Shown one piece after another: positions 13,950 to 23,062 of a stretch of DNA of 29,291 nucleotides (position 1 is its first letter; each line of letters begins with the position of its first letter). The DNA is from CAYTET01 sp964436975 (GTDB taxonomy: Bacteria > Bacillota_I > Bacilli_A > Erysipelotrichales > Erysipelotrichaceae), in NCBI GenBank assembly GCA_964436975.1, contig CAYTET010000018.1:1-29291 (forward strand), in the 5' to 3' direction. The notes below the pieces were generated by a model. The model saw only the letters and a program-made list of their open reading frames with translations. It did no database searches and had not been told where the DNA came from. The position numbers were made by a program, and so were the translations under genes.

Positions 13950-16370
13950 ATGAAGACAAGGGCGCAGAAAAGCAGACAATTATCCCGCTGGCTGGTCACA
14001 CTGATCCTGTCCCTTTTTGTTTTGACGGGCTGCCAGAAGCTGACCGGCAAGGTCATCCGCTGTCCGGCTGACCAGACGGGCTATCAGACGGCATTGACCC
14101 GGCTTCTGCCGGACTATACCATCGATAAAACCAACTCGGCTGACTTTGTCGACAGTCTAAAGGCCGGCCAGATTGTCTGTGCTTATGATGTGCAGGCTGG
14201 TCCGGCTATCGACAGCAAGACGGCATCCTACTGGTATCCGCAGTATTTAGCCACCGTTGTCATTGCCGTTGACCGCCAGCAGACCGCTGCGGTCATTTCC
14301 AGCTGGTCAGATCTGACTGACCTGACTGAAACAGTGTCATTTCCGGATGACCGGCTGGCCCTGGCCGCTTTATCATACGGCCTGGAAGGCGCCGACTATA
14401 CCGGTGAACAGGCCATCTCCTTTTTAAGACAGCTGGCATCCGCCGGACGGCTGGTCAATAATGATTTCAGCCAGCCGGTCTTTGTCTGTCTCGATTATCA
14501 GGCAGTTGCCTTAAACCAGCAGGGCCGCAATCTGCAGATTGTAGTTCCCGCTCAGGGCACATTAACCTTTACGTGCGGACTGCTGTCCAATCATTCCCTG
14601 CTGCTGAATGCCAATGCGGATGAACTGATAATAGCCAGCGGGCTGCGGCCGGCCGGCACTAAAACGTCCTCCCTGTATCCTTCGGAAAACTACCAGACGG
14701 CGGTCACGGTGACTGATTACACCCATTTCAATGCGGTTACCCAGCGCAACGGCCAGATCTGGCGCCATCAGATCATGCACACTGACGTGCTGCAGAGCGC
14801 CGACCAGATCCAACATCAGCTGTTTGTGGCTTTCTTTATTGTCATTATCATTGTCTGGTCAGGGCTGGCCAGCAACCGGATTCTCTCCCTGGCCCTTAAA
14901 AACGATCTTCTGGCAGCCATCGGCCTTATTGCCGGCTGGCTGCTGCTGCGCTACGCCAAATGGCAACTGGCTGATAACGATCTTTCCCGATACTGCTGGT
15001 ACGGCTATTACTTCTTCCAGTTTGCCCTGCCGCTGCTTTTGCTGCGGATTGCCCTGCGCTTGGACGGCGCTCCCTCCCGCACCGGCTTTTTCAAATGGCT
15101 GCCGCGCTTTTTTGAAGCCTGCTATATCATTCTGTTTGCCCTGGTTATGACTAATGATTTTCATCATCTTGTCTTTGTCATGGACAACAGCCGCCATGGC
15201 TATAGCTACAATACCGGCTACTATATCATCTATGCGGTCTGCATAGTTAACCTTATGAGTGCCATTGGCATTATGTTCTATAAGGCCAGCCGCAGCTTTA
15301 AGCCCCACGCCATTGTCTATCCTCTTTCATTCTGCGGCCTGCTGCTGGCTTATTCCATCTGCTACACCTTCAACTTTTTTGATGTCGCCAGCAGTGACTA
15401 TGTCTATACGGTCAGTGTCTTCTCCTTTCTGTTTCTGGAGACGGCCATGCGGGCCGGCCTTATCCCTATCAACAATAATTACTACAAACTTTTTGCCGTG
15501 TCCCCGCTGAAGATGCAGATTGTCAGCCCGGACGGCACCGTCTTTCTGCATTCGGAGCAGACCGAAGCTCTCAGCAGGTCCCGCTGGCAGAAAGTAAAGA
15601 AGAATATCGGCACCCCGCTGATAGTGGATAAAGAAACCATGCTGCTGTCCGAGCCTATCAGCGGCGGCTATATCATCTGGCAGAAGGATATTGCCGAGAT
15701 CAGCCGGCTGGCCGGCCGGATTGAAAATAACGTAATCAGACTGCAGAAGGCCAATGCCATTCTGGCCCGGATCAAAGATGAGCGGCAGCAGGCCATGACC
15801 ATCAGTCAGCAGCAGGCTTTAGCCAAACTGATCCGCCAGCAGATTGCCGAAGCGCTGGAACAGTTTGAAGAAATGCGGGAGCAGCTGGACAGCTGCCCCG
15901 ACCGCCAGCTGCAGATGGGCCGGATTGCCCTGCTGCTGTGCTATATTAAAAGGCGCTGCAGCCTGGTTTTTCTGCAGCTCAATGACCAGCGGATGCCGGT
16001 AGAAGATCTGACCAGCTATCTGAAAGAGCTTAATGAATTTGCCTGTTACATCGGCATCCAGATAACAGCTGACGGCCCGGTCAACGACACCATGCTGATC
16101 AGCCAGGCCATTGCCATCTATGAATTCTGCTACCGGCTTTTAGATATTCTTTCCGCTTCTTCCAGCAGTCATCTGATAATCTCCCTGCAGCCGGCTGGCG
16201 AAGACATGGAACTAATGGTTCTGCTGCCTGTAGTCAGTAAAGCCGTGATGCGCCGCATCAATGCCATCAAACACGATCTGAAGAAACAGGGCGGAAGCAT
16301 GACTGTCAAAGTCCTGGATGATGCAGTCGGCCTGACATTGACTTTTTCAAAGGAGGACCTGGATCAATGA
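13950..16370 (+). CDS. Lipoprotein sensor with 7TM region and degenerate kinase-like cytoplasmic domain
   Basis: 806 residues. A lipoprotein signal (lipobox LTGC, C28) leads to an extracytoplasmic region of about 250 residues shaped like a solute-binding protein. About seven membrane helices follow (288-503), including TNDFHHLVF (401-409), which resembles the histidine-kinase N-terminal 7TM family. A linker (FAVSPLKMQIVSPDGTVFLH) and a long Gln-rich coiled coil (about 580-645) lead to a final domain with YIKRRC (665-670). I see no convincing H-box, DNG or GGLG motif, so it seems unable to bind ATP and is probably a ligand-sensing partner of the next kinase. Its stop overlaps that gene's ATG (ATGA). 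No ribosome site is visible before the ATG. Domain layout seen; pseudo-kinase role inferred; ligand unknown. Confidence 0.85.
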   Translation: MKTRAQKSRQLSRWLVTLILSLFVLTGCQKLTGKVIRCPADQTGYQTALTRLLPDYTIDKTNSADFVDSLKAGQIVCAYDVQAGPAIDSKTASYWYPQYLATVVIAVDRQQTAAVISSWSDLTDLTETVSFPDDRLALAALSYGLEGADYTGEQAISFLRQLASAGRLVNNDFSQPVFVCLDYQAVALNQQGRNLQIVVPAQGTLTFTCGLLSNHSLLLNANADELIIASGLRPAGTKTSSLYPSENYQTAVTVTDYTHFNAVTQRNGQIWRHQIMHTDVLQSADQIQHQLFVAFFIVIIIVWSGLASNRILSLALKNDLLAAIGLIAGWLLLRYAKWQLADNDLSRYCWYGYYFFQFALPLLLLRIALRLDGAPSRTGFFKWLPRFFEACYIILFALVMTNDFHHLVFVMDNSRHGYSYNTGYYIIYAVCIVNLMSAIGIMFYKASRSFKPHAIVYPLSFCGLLLAYSICYTFNFFDVASSDYVYTVSVFSFLFLETAMRAGLIPINNNYYKLFAVSPLKMQIVSPDGTVFLHSEQTEALSRSRWQKVKKNIGTPLIVDKETMLLSEPISGGYIIWQKDIAEISRLAGRIENNVIRLQKANAILARIKDERQQAMTISQQQALAKLIRQQIAEALEQFEEMREQLDSCPDRQLQMGRIALLLCYIKRRCSLVFLQLNDQRMPVEDLTSYLKELNEFACYIGIQITADGPVNDTMLISQAIAIYEFCYRLLDILSASSSSHLIISLQPAGEDMELMVLLPVVSKAVMRRINAIKHDLKKQGGSMTVKVLDDAVGLTLTFSKEDLDQ

Positions 16371-17803
16371 GTGCCTTCTTTACAGTCTCCTCCTTGGGCC
16401 GGCTGGCCAGCGGACTTTTAACCATGCTGGTTCTTATTGCCACCGCGGCCGCCCTGGTGTTTGTCATTCTGCAGAACAACTTCCGCCAGAGCCGCCGGCA
16501 TCTAGCCGATATTTTCCTGCTGGCTGCCCTGATTGCCGACCAGCTTGTCATGCTGCATCTTTTCAGCCAAGTCCAGCTGGCCGCCCTGAGCGGGTATTTC
16601 TATATCAATCCGCTGGCTTTCTGGCGCTATCTGGTCTTTGCCGCCGTACTTATACCGGCCGCGGTTATTATCATCAAAAGAAAACAGCCGCTGGTTCTGG
16701 TTGCCCTGGCCGCAGCGGTCTTACTGCTGCCGGCATGTGAGTATTTACCTTATCTCTCTTTTGTTCAGACCTATGTCATTGCCATGCTGCTGCTGTTCAT
16801 CTATGCCCTCAGCCAGGTCCAGGCCGGCTATAAGCATATTACCAGCCAGCTGTCAGCCGTTTCGGTCAAGCAGGCCATTGATACCCTGACTACCGGTATC
16901 ATGTATTACCAGTCTGACGGCTTCATCATGCTGATCAACCAGAAGATGCAGTCACTGATGACAGCCATTGCCGGTAAAACCTACCGCAACGGTCAGCAGT
17001 TCTATGACTTGCTGGCTGAAAAACAGGATACTGAAAACAGCCAGGCAATTCCTTTTGGAACGGGTTTTGCCTACCAGCTGGATGACGGGTCCATCTGGCT
17101 GTTTACCCAGAGTGAAGTGACCGTTGACAATGAGCTTTATTTCCATCTGGCCGCTACCGATGTCAGCAGCCAGTATGAAATGACCATGAAGCTGCGCCAG
17201 CAGCATCAGGCTCTGGTCCAGCGCAGCGATGATCTTAAATACAGCATTGATACCATGCAGAAGGTCTGTCTGCAGCAGCAGACCATTGCCATGCAGAACC
17301 GCTTCCATGATGTTTTAGGCCAGCGGGTGGCCCTGTTGCTGCAGGCCCTGCGGGAAAACAAAGAACCGGATGAAAAGCTGTTTGACAGTTTCATTGCGGA
17401 TCTGACGGCTACCAATTACCAAATCAGCGCCAGTCCGGCACCGTCGGAAAAACTGCTTCTGCTGCAGAGCACTCTGAAGCAGGTTGATGTTTCCCTCTCT
17501 TATAACCAAGGCCTGCCGGAAGACACTGAACTGGCGGATTTGTTTGTCCAGATAATCTCTGAAGCCTGCACCAATGCCGTCCGGCACGGTCTGGCCAGTG
17601 AAATCAAAGTCCGGTTTAAAAACACGGCCAAAGCCTATGCTTTCGCAATCAGTGACAATGGCACCGCCGTTAATAACAGCGGCCATGAAAGCGGCGGCCT
17701 GGCCGCGGCCCGCCAGAAGCTGCAGGCCTATAACGGCACCCTGGTCATTACCCCGCTGCCCCATTTCACCATTGATGTGAAAGTTGATCGTGACAATATT
17801 TAA
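16367..17803 (+). CDS. Membrane sensor histidine kinase, HisKA_3/NarX-like
   Basis: 478 residues, start overlapping the previous stop by 4 bases (ATGA) with AAAGGAGG upstream. About five membrane helices (12-35, 47-66, 85-103, 108-124, 132-150) precede a PAS-like domain (about 165-270) and a coiled coil (about 272-310). The phosphoacceptor motif is RFHDVLGQR (H314), like the HD-LGH/Q box of HisKA_3 kinases that pair with LuxR-type regulators. The ATPase domain has SEACTNAVRHG (E399, N403), DNG (430-432) and GGLAAARQKL (443-452), so it looks active though the last glycine box is shortened. Its expected partner is the LuxR-type regulator at 13066; the pseudo-sensor before it probably supplies the input. 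Confidence 0.9.
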   Translation: MSAFFTVSSLGRLASGLLTMLVLIATAAALVFVILQNNFRQSRRHLADIFLLAALIADQLVMLHLFSQVQLAALSGYFYINPLAFWRYLVFAAVLIPAAVIIIKRKQPLVLVALAAAVLLLPACEYLPYLSFVQTYVIAMLLLFIYALSQVQAGYKHITSQLSAVSVKQAIDTLTTGIMYYQSDGFIMLINQKMQSLMTAIAGKTYRNGQQFYDLLAEKQDTENSQAIPFGTGFAYQLDDGSIWLFTQSEVTVDNELYFHLAATDVSSQYEMTMKLRQQHQALVQRSDDLKYSIDTMQKVCLQQQTIAMQNRFHDVLGQRVALLLQALRENKEPDEKLFDSFIADLTATNYQISASPAPSEKLLLLQSTLKQVDVSLSYNQGLPEDTELADLFVQIISEACTNAVRHGLASEIKVRFKNTAKAYAFAISDNGTAVNNSGHESGGLAAARQKLQAYNGTLVITPLPHFTIDVKVDRDNI

Positions 17804-17811
17804 AGCCAATA

Positions 17812-17838
17812 GAAAACCGGAACAAGTTTCCGGTTTTC
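17812..17838. terminator. Bidirectional terminator between the kinase and gcvPB
   Basis: GAAAACCGGAA (17812-17822) and TTCCGGTTTTC (17828-17838) are exact complements around a 5-base loop, with T-rich runs on both strands. It sits between convergent stop codons and can serve both operons. Confidence 0.88.
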
Positions 17839-17843
17839 TTAGT

Positions 17844-19283
17844 TTACTGTGCTGTTTCCGGCTGCCACCGCAGAACCGGATGGCGGGCCGCCGTTACTTC
17901 ATCAGGCTGGCTGATGACAGTGGTGTGGGGTGACTGACGGATATACTCCGGATCAGTCAGACTCTTCTGGTAGATCTCTTCCATAACCGCGGCCATGCGG
18001 TCCAGTGTCTCATAGCCTTCGGTCTCTGTCGGCTCAAACATCAGGGCTTCATGAACGATTAAGGGGAAGTACATTGTCGGCGGATGAATGCCGTAGTCCA
18101 GCAGGGCTTTGGCTACATCCTTGGCACTGACATTATACTTATCCTTCATTTCCTGCAGGCTGACAACAAATTCATGCATGCAGCTGCGGCTGTACGCCGC
18201 CGGATAATGCCGGTCAAGTTTAACACGCAGATAATTGGCATTGAGCACCGCATTTTCCGATGCCTCTTTCAGGCCTTCTGCTCCCAGCATCTTGATATAG
18301 GTCAGCGCCTTGACGCAGACTAAGAAGTTGCCGTAATAACTGCGGACTTTGCCGATGGACTGCGCTCCCGGCTGATTAAACTGGTCATTGCTGACGGTCG
18401 GATAAGGCAGAAACGGCTTTAAGAATTCCTTGCAGCCGACCGGTCCGCTGCCAGGACCGCCGCCGCCATGAGGCGTGGCAAAGGTCTTATGCAGGTTGAG
18501 ATGGACGATGTCAAAGCCCATATCGCCCGGCCGGCAGATGCCCATGATGGCATTCAGATTGGCGCCGTCATAATAGCACAGCCCCCCTGCCTGGTGAACA
18601 ATCTGGGTAATCTGTTCAATGTTAGTATCAAACAGACCCAGGGTATTGGGATTTGTCAGCATCAGCGCTGCCGTATGGCTGCTGACGGTTTCTTTCAGTT
18701 TGGCAATATCAATGCCGCCAGCGCTGTCCGAAGCCACGGCGACTACTTTAAAGCCGTTCATGGCCGCACTGGCCGGATTGGTGCCGTGGGCCGAATCCGG
18801 AATGATGATCTCATCGCGGTCGTCATCATGGCGGCTGCGGTGGTAGGCTCTGACCAGCTGCATGCCGGTAAACTCGCCATGGGCGCCGGCAGCCGGCTGC
18901 AGGGTGAATTCATCCATGCCGGTTATCTCTTTCAAATCGGCCGTCAGTTCGGCCAGTACCTTGATACAGCCCTTAACCGTATTCTGGGGCTGCAGGGGGT
19001 GGATATCCGTAAAGCCTTTATAGGCGGCGGTCTGCTCATCAATCTTCGGATCGTACTTCATGGTGCAGGAGCCCAGCGGATAAAAGCCGTTGTCTACGCC
19101 AAAGGCACTGCGGGACAGGCCGACATAGTGTCTGACCAGATCAACTTCACTGACCTGGGGCAGATCCAGATGTGACTGGCGGACAAACTTATCATCAAGC
19201 TTGAATTCATGAACATGCCGGTCCGGCATGACCGCACAGCGGCGGTCAGGTTTGCTGCGCTCAAAGATTAAAGGGGATGTCAT
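17844..19283 (-). CDS. gcvPB: Glycine dehydrogenase (decarboxylating) subunit 2
   Basis: 479 residues, with AAAGGAGG about 8 bases before the ATG. This is the PLP-binding half of the split P protein of the glycine cleavage system. With GcvPA it decarboxylates glycine and moves the aminomethyl group to lipoyl-GcvH. The PLP lysine motif NLHKTFATPHGGGGPG is present (K266), as are YPLGSCTMKYDPK and DSAHGTNPASA. The length is normal (Bacillus subtilis about 488). The start is one base past the gcvPA stop, implying translational coupling. It is last in the operon and ends at a strong terminator. Confidence 0.97.
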   Translation of the reverse strand: MTSPLIFERSKPDRRCAVMPDRHVHEFKLDDKFVRQSHLDLPQVSEVDLVRHYVGLSRSAFGVDNGFYPLGSCTMKYDPKIDEQTAAYKGFTDIHPLQPQNTVKGCIKVLAELTADLKEITGMDEFTLQPAAGAHGEFTGMQLVRAYHRSRHDDDRDEIIIPDSAHGTNPASAAMNGFKVVAVASDSAGGIDIAKLKETVSSHTAALMLTNPNTLGLFDTNIEQITQIVHQAGGLCYYDGANLNAIMGICRPGDMGFDIVHLNLHKTFATPHGGGGPGSGPVGCKEFLKPFLPYPTVSNDQFNQPGAQSIGKVRSYYGNFLVCVKALTYIKMLGAEGLKEASENAVLNANYLRVKLDRHYPAAYSRSCMHEFVVSLQEMKDKYNVSAKDVAKALLDYGIHPPTMYFPLIVHEALMFEPTETEGYETLDRMAAVMEEIYQKSLTDPEYIRQSPHTTVISQPDEVTAARHPVLRWQPETAQ

Positions 19284-19284
19284 C

Positions 19285-20565
19285 TTAGCAGCCCTCCTTT
19301 AACAGCTGAATCAGGCTGTCAATTTCTTCTTTGGTGTTGACCTCGGTGGCCGCCCACAGAATAGTGCCGTCGGCCAAAGGCAGACCGCCCAGGATATCAT
19401 GGTTTTCCAGTGTGGCCATCACTTCAGCCGCCTTGCCAGGGCACTTGGTCACAAATTCATTGTAGAAAGGTCCTTTGTCGACATGCTCATAGCCTATTTC
19501 TGCCAGCCGCCGGCACAGGTAATGGGCCAGCTGCATGCCGGTATCCGCTACTTCAAACAGGCCTTTCGGGCCTAAAGCAGCCAGATAGATGGTAGCCGTC
19601 AGGGCACACAGGGCCTCGTTGGAGCAGATGCTGGAAGAAGCTTTCTCCCGGCGGATATGCTGCTCGCGGGCCTGCAGCGTCAAAACGTAGCAGCGTTTGC
19701 CGTCCTTGTCGGCGGTCTGGCCGACAATACGGCCCGGCAGTCTTCTGACATATTCATTCTTCGTGGCCATAAAGCCCAGATACGGTCCGCCAAATGCCAT
19801 CGGCAGACCCAGCTGCTGGCCTTCACCGACTACAATATCGGCTCCGGATACGGCCGGATTTTCCAGCTGGCCCAGGGCAATGGGATTGGCCACCACGACC
19901 AGCATGGCTTCTCCTATTTTGGCTTTGACGGCCGCCAGATCGGTAATGGTACCGTAGAAGTCCGGATACTGCACGATTACCCCGGCGGTGGCCGGGCCAA
20001 CGGTCAGTTCATCAATTGACTGAAAGATAATTTTAATATCACCGAACTGATGATAGGTCATGACGACCTGCTGAATCTGCGGATCGACCTGTTCGGTGAC
20101 AATTATTTCATTCTTATTGCGGCTGACGCACATCGCCGCCGCTTCGGCAGCAGCCGTGGCCCCGTCATAGACAGAGGCATCAGCCACATCCATGCCGGTC
20201 AGCTGGCAGATCATGGTCTGGTACTCAAATATCGACTGCAGTATTCCCTGGGAAATCTCGGCCTGGTAAGGCGTATAGGCCGTGACAAACTCATTGCGGC
20301 TGACCAGATTGGTCACGGCCGCCGGAATGTAATGGCGGTAGCTGCCGGCCCCGCGGAAAACCGTCTTAAAGACATGGTTTTCATCAGCCAGCGCCTGCAT
20401 CTGCTCACCGGCTTCAAACTCACTGACTCCGGCCGGTATATTCAGGGGCCGGCTGAGCCGGGCGGTGACGCCGGCCTGGGCAAACATGTCATCAAAGCCG
20501 GTATAGCCGCATTCTGCCAGCATCTTGTGCTGCTGGTCAGCGGTATTGACCACAAAACGGGTCAT
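19285..20565 (-). CDS. gcvPA: Glycine dehydrogenase (decarboxylating) subunit 1
   Basis: 426 residues, slightly shorter than the usual 440-450. This is the non-PLP half of the two-subunit P protein. Typical features are FRGAGSYRHYIPA, VTAYTPYQAEISQGILQSIFEYQ, YDGATAAAEAA and GGPYLGFMATKNEYVRRLPGRIVG. It starts 3 bases after the gcvH stop and ends one base before gcvPB, so the set gcvH-gcvPA-gcvPB is tightly packed. The split arrangement is usual in Bacillota and distinguishes it from the single-chain GcvP of Proteobacteria. Confidence 0.96.
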   Translation of the reverse strand: MTRFVVNTADQQHKMLAECGYTGFDDMFAQAGVTARLSRPLNIPAGVSEFEAGEQMQALADENHVFKTVFRGAGSYRHYIPAAVTNLVSRNEFVTAYTPYQAEISQGILQSIFEYQTMICQLTGMDVADASVYDGATAAAEAAAMCVSRNKNEIIVTEQVDPQIQQVVMTYHQFGDIKIIFQSIDELTVGPATAGVIVQYPDFYGTITDLAAVKAKIGEAMLVVVANPIALGQLENPAVSGADIVVGEGQQLGLPMAFGGPYLGFMATKNEYVRRLPGRIVGQTADKDGKRCYVLTLQAREQHIRREKASSSICSNEALCALTATIYLAALGPKGLFEVADTGMQLAHYLCRRLAEIGYEHVDKGPFYNEFVTKCPGKAAEVMATLENHDILGGLPLADGTILWAATEVNTKEEIDSLIQLLKEGC

Positions 20566-20568
20566 TTT

Positions 20569-20946
20569 CTACTTGTCCTGGCAGCAGGCTTCATACTGCG
20601 CCTTGTCCATCAGCTCTTCATGGCCGGTGATATTTTCAACTTTAATAAACCAGGCATTGTAAGGGTCGGCATTGATCTTTTCCGGGGCATCCAGCAGTTC
20701 CTCGTTAATGGCGCTGACAGTGCCGGTAACCGGAGAATACACATCACTGACCGCTTTGACCGATTCCAGATCGCCAAAGGGCTGGCCGGCTGTAACCTGG
20801 TCACCGACCTGGGGCAGGTTTAAGAAGACTAAATCACCCAGCTGCTGCTGGGCATGGTCGCTGATGCCGATGGAAGCTTTATCGGCCCCATCCCATTTGA
20901 CCCATTCATGAGTGGCACTGTACTGTCTGTCATCAAGTATCTGCAT
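20569..20946 (-). CDS. gcvH: Glycine cleavage system H protein
   Basis: 125 residues, the normal size. The lipoyl attachment site is ESVKAVSDVYSPVTGTV, with K64 the modified lysine. The N-terminus YSATHEWVKWDG and IGISDHAQQQLGDLVFLNLP are classic. It shuttles the methylamine intermediate from GcvPA/PB to GcvT and then hydride to the L protein, which is not in this window. It lies 25 bases after gcvT. The LplA encoded upstream in the same operon is the likely enzyme that lipoylates it. Confidence 0.97.
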   Translation of the reverse strand: MQILDDRQYSATHEWVKWDGADKASIGISDHAQQQLGDLVFLNLPQVGDQVTAGQPFGDLESVKAVSDVYSPVTGTVSAINEELLDAPEKINADPYNAWFIKVENITGHEELMDKAQYEACCQDK

Positions 20947-20971
20947 AGCTGTTTTACCTCTTTCTTTCTCT

Positions 20972-22048
20972 TTATTTACTGCGTTTATAGAACGGCAGCG
21001 GCGTTACCTGCGCTTTCAGCAGCTTGCCGCGCACATCTATTTCATATGCATTGGCCGCATCGTAGCTGCGGCTGTCCACCAGAGCCATGGCAATGGCCTT
21101 CTGCAGGGTTGGTGCAAAGGTGCCGGAAGTGACATGACCGGCTTTGACGCCGTTCAGGTAGACATCGCAATGCTCCCGGGCAATGCCGCGGTCAGTCAGC
21201 TGCAGGCCGATTCTGATGCGCGTCTGCGGCTTTTCCAAAGCCTGTTTGCCAATGAAGTCCTTGGTAAACTTGATGAAATGGTCCAGACCGGATTCCATCG
21301 GATTGATTTCGGCACTGAGTTCATGGCCGTACAGCGGCATGGCACTTTCCAGCCGCAGGGTATCCCGGGCACCCAGACCGCAGGGAATCAGGCCATAGGG
21401 CTTGCCGGTATCCAGCAGCAGCTGCCATAAGGCAGCGGCGTCTTCATTGCGGCAGTAAAGTTCAAAGCCGTCTTCGCCGGTATAGCCGGTTCTTGACAGC
21501 AGCACCTTAATCCCTTTGATGTCGGCATTATCGATGAAGGTATAGTTTTTTTCACAGATGATAGCGGTCAGCTGGCTGATGATATCAATGGCACGGGGTC
21601 CCTGCAGGGCAATCTGGGCTATTTGGTCTGAGATGTTGACCAGCTGGCTGGCAGCACTGACATGCTGCTGCATCCAGGCAAAGTTCTTGTCAACATTGGC
21701 CGCATTGACCACGATCAGATAATCATCTTCGCCTTTTTTATAGACCAGCAGGTCATCCACCGCTCCGCCTGACTCATAGCACATAATGCCGTAGCGGGCC
21801 TTGCCGTCTGTCATGGAGGTATAGTCATTGGTCAGCAGCCGGTTCAAATCGGCTAAAGCAGTCGCTCCTTTTAAAGTGAATTCACCCATATGGGAGACAT
21901 CAAACATGCCGGCAGCGGTACGGACGGCTTTATGCTCCGCCAGAATGCCGGTTTCATACTGCACGGGCAGCAGCCAGCCGGCAAAGGGCACAATGCGGCC
22001 GCCGCAGGCCAGATGCATTTCATACAGCGGGGTTTTCTTATCTTCCAT
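20972..22048 (-). CDS. gcvT: Aminomethyltransferase (glycine cleavage T protein)
   Basis: 358 residues from the ATG at 22048 (MEDKKTPLYEMH), chosen because AAGGAG lies 6 bases upstream; the longer frame to 22075 has no such site. It transfers the methylene group from aminomethyl-GcvH to tetrahydrofolate and releases ammonia. Family motifs are present: GWLLPVQYETGILAEHKAVR, FDVSHMGEF, YTGEDGFELYC, CGLGARDTLRLE and VTSGTFAPTLQKAIAMA. It follows lplA by about 40 bases, too short for a glycine riboswitch, so control would come from the operon promoter further up. Confidence 0.96.
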   Translation of the reverse strand: MEDKKTPLYEMHLACGGRIVPFAGWLLPVQYETGILAEHKAVRTAAGMFDVSHMGEFTLKGATALADLNRLLTNDYTSMTDGKARYGIMCYESGGAVDDLLVYKKGEDDYLIVVNAANVDKNFAWMQQHVSAASQLVNISDQIAQIALQGPRAIDIISQLTAIICEKNYTFIDNADIKGIKVLLSRTGYTGEDGFELYCRNEDAAALWQLLLDTGKPYGLIPCGLGARDTLRLESAMPLYGHELSAEINPMESGLDHFIKFTKDFIGKQALEKPQTRIRIGLQLTDRGIAREHCDVYLNGVKAGHVTSGTFAPTLQKAIAMALVDSRSYDAANAYEIDVRGKLLKAQVTPLPFYKRSK

Positions 22049-22087
22049 AGTTTGCTCCTTATCTCTTTTCATCATTCTATCATTATC

Positions 22088-23062
22088 TTACAGCAGCTGG
22101 ACGCGGACCTGCCGGAAAATGGCCGTCAGATCAGCAATCAGCTCCGGCTGGTTCATTTCAGCCATCCGCTGCACAAAGATATTCTGGTCAATGGGCAGGT
22201 CATTGAAGACCGCCTTAATCTTATCGGCCAGATCAACATCCAAAGCATCGGTATAGATGTCGGCCTTCAGGATCTTATTATTCTGCACATCAAAGTACAG
22301 CTGGGCTTCGCCAAAGGAAAAGTAATCATGCACAATCAGCGAATACCGGCTGATCCGGTTATACAGGTATTTGTAGGAATGATAGTGCTCAATCAAATCA
22401 TCCAGATCATCCGGCTCGCTAATTTTAGTTACCGGACCGTACTCCGCCGCAAAGGCACTGCTAAGGGCTCTTTTGAGCTGATCCAGGGTCAGATCAAAAT
22501 CAAAGTCAACCAGATTGGCCACCCGGCTGCGGATGGAATCCACGCCCTTGGCCTGAATCTTGACCGGGGAGACATTGAGGTAGCGGCTCATCATTTTCAT
22601 GTCCGTATTGTACAGCAGCGTGCCGTGATGCACACTGCCGTCCTTGCCGTTCTGGTAGGCATTGCCGGATATCTTGCGGCTGGCTATTTCCAGATCGTTG
22701 CGTCCGTTAACCTTCACCGGCAGACCCAGACCCTGCAGGGCTGCAATGATGACATTCTGCTGGCGGTTGACATCATAGATCTCACTGCCGCCGATAAAAG
22801 AATAATTCAGATTGCCCAGATCATGATAAACGGCTCCGCCCCCGCTACTGCGGCGGGCCAGATAGCAGTGATCCATCTCCATGGCCTCTAAGTCACATTC
22901 CTTATGGACGTTCTGATTAATACCTATAACAACGGTGCGCTGGTTGCGCCACAGATAAAGAATGATCTGGCCGGGGGCCACATGCTGCAGAAGATACTGC
23001 TCTAAGGCCAGATTATGATAAGGGTTGATTGAATCGGTCTGGCACAGACAAACATCAGCTGT
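22088..23062 (-). CDS. lplA: Lipoate-protein ligase
   Basis: 324 residues from the GTG at 23062, chosen because AAGGGGGTG lies 7 bases upstream; this overlaps the HD gene by 8 bases. The frame also stays open to an ATG at 23101, deeper in that gene and without a ribosome site. The enzyme adenylates free lipoate and attaches it to apo-proteins. Signature stretches are RRSSGGGAVYHDLGNLNYSF (lipoyl-AMP binding) and KISGNAYQNGKDGSVHHGTLL, with the ligase lysine, followed by a C-terminal accessory domain as in LplJ/LplA1. Placement before gcvT-gcvH indicates GcvH as a main target. It implies use of scavenged lipoate; no lipA/lipB genes are seen here. Confidence 0.95.
   Translation of the reverse strand, partial: TADVCLCQTDSINPYHNLALEQYLLQHVAPGQIILYLWRNQRTVVIGINQNVHKECDLEAMEMDHCYLARRSSGGGAVYHDLGNLNYSFIGGSEIYDVNRQQNVIIAALQGLGLPVKVNGRNDLEIASRKISGNAYQNGKDGSVHHGTLLYNTDMKMMSRYLNVSPVKIQAKGVDSIRSRVANLVDFDFDLTLDQLKRALSSAFAAEYGPVTKISEPDDLDDLIEHYHSYKYLYNRISRYSLIVHDYFSFGEAQLYFDVQNNKILKADIYTDALDVDLADKIKAVFNDLPIDQNIFVQRMAEMNQPELIADLTAIFRQVRVQLL

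Noticed and set aside
22049..22087. Possible glycine riboswitch before gcvT
   Set aside because: Only about 40 bases separate lplA and gcvT and no conserved aptamer structure is visible.
21890..22891. 333-codon plus-strand open frame
   Set aside because: Antisense to gcvT and lplA, both certain; no recognisable protein features or ribosome site.
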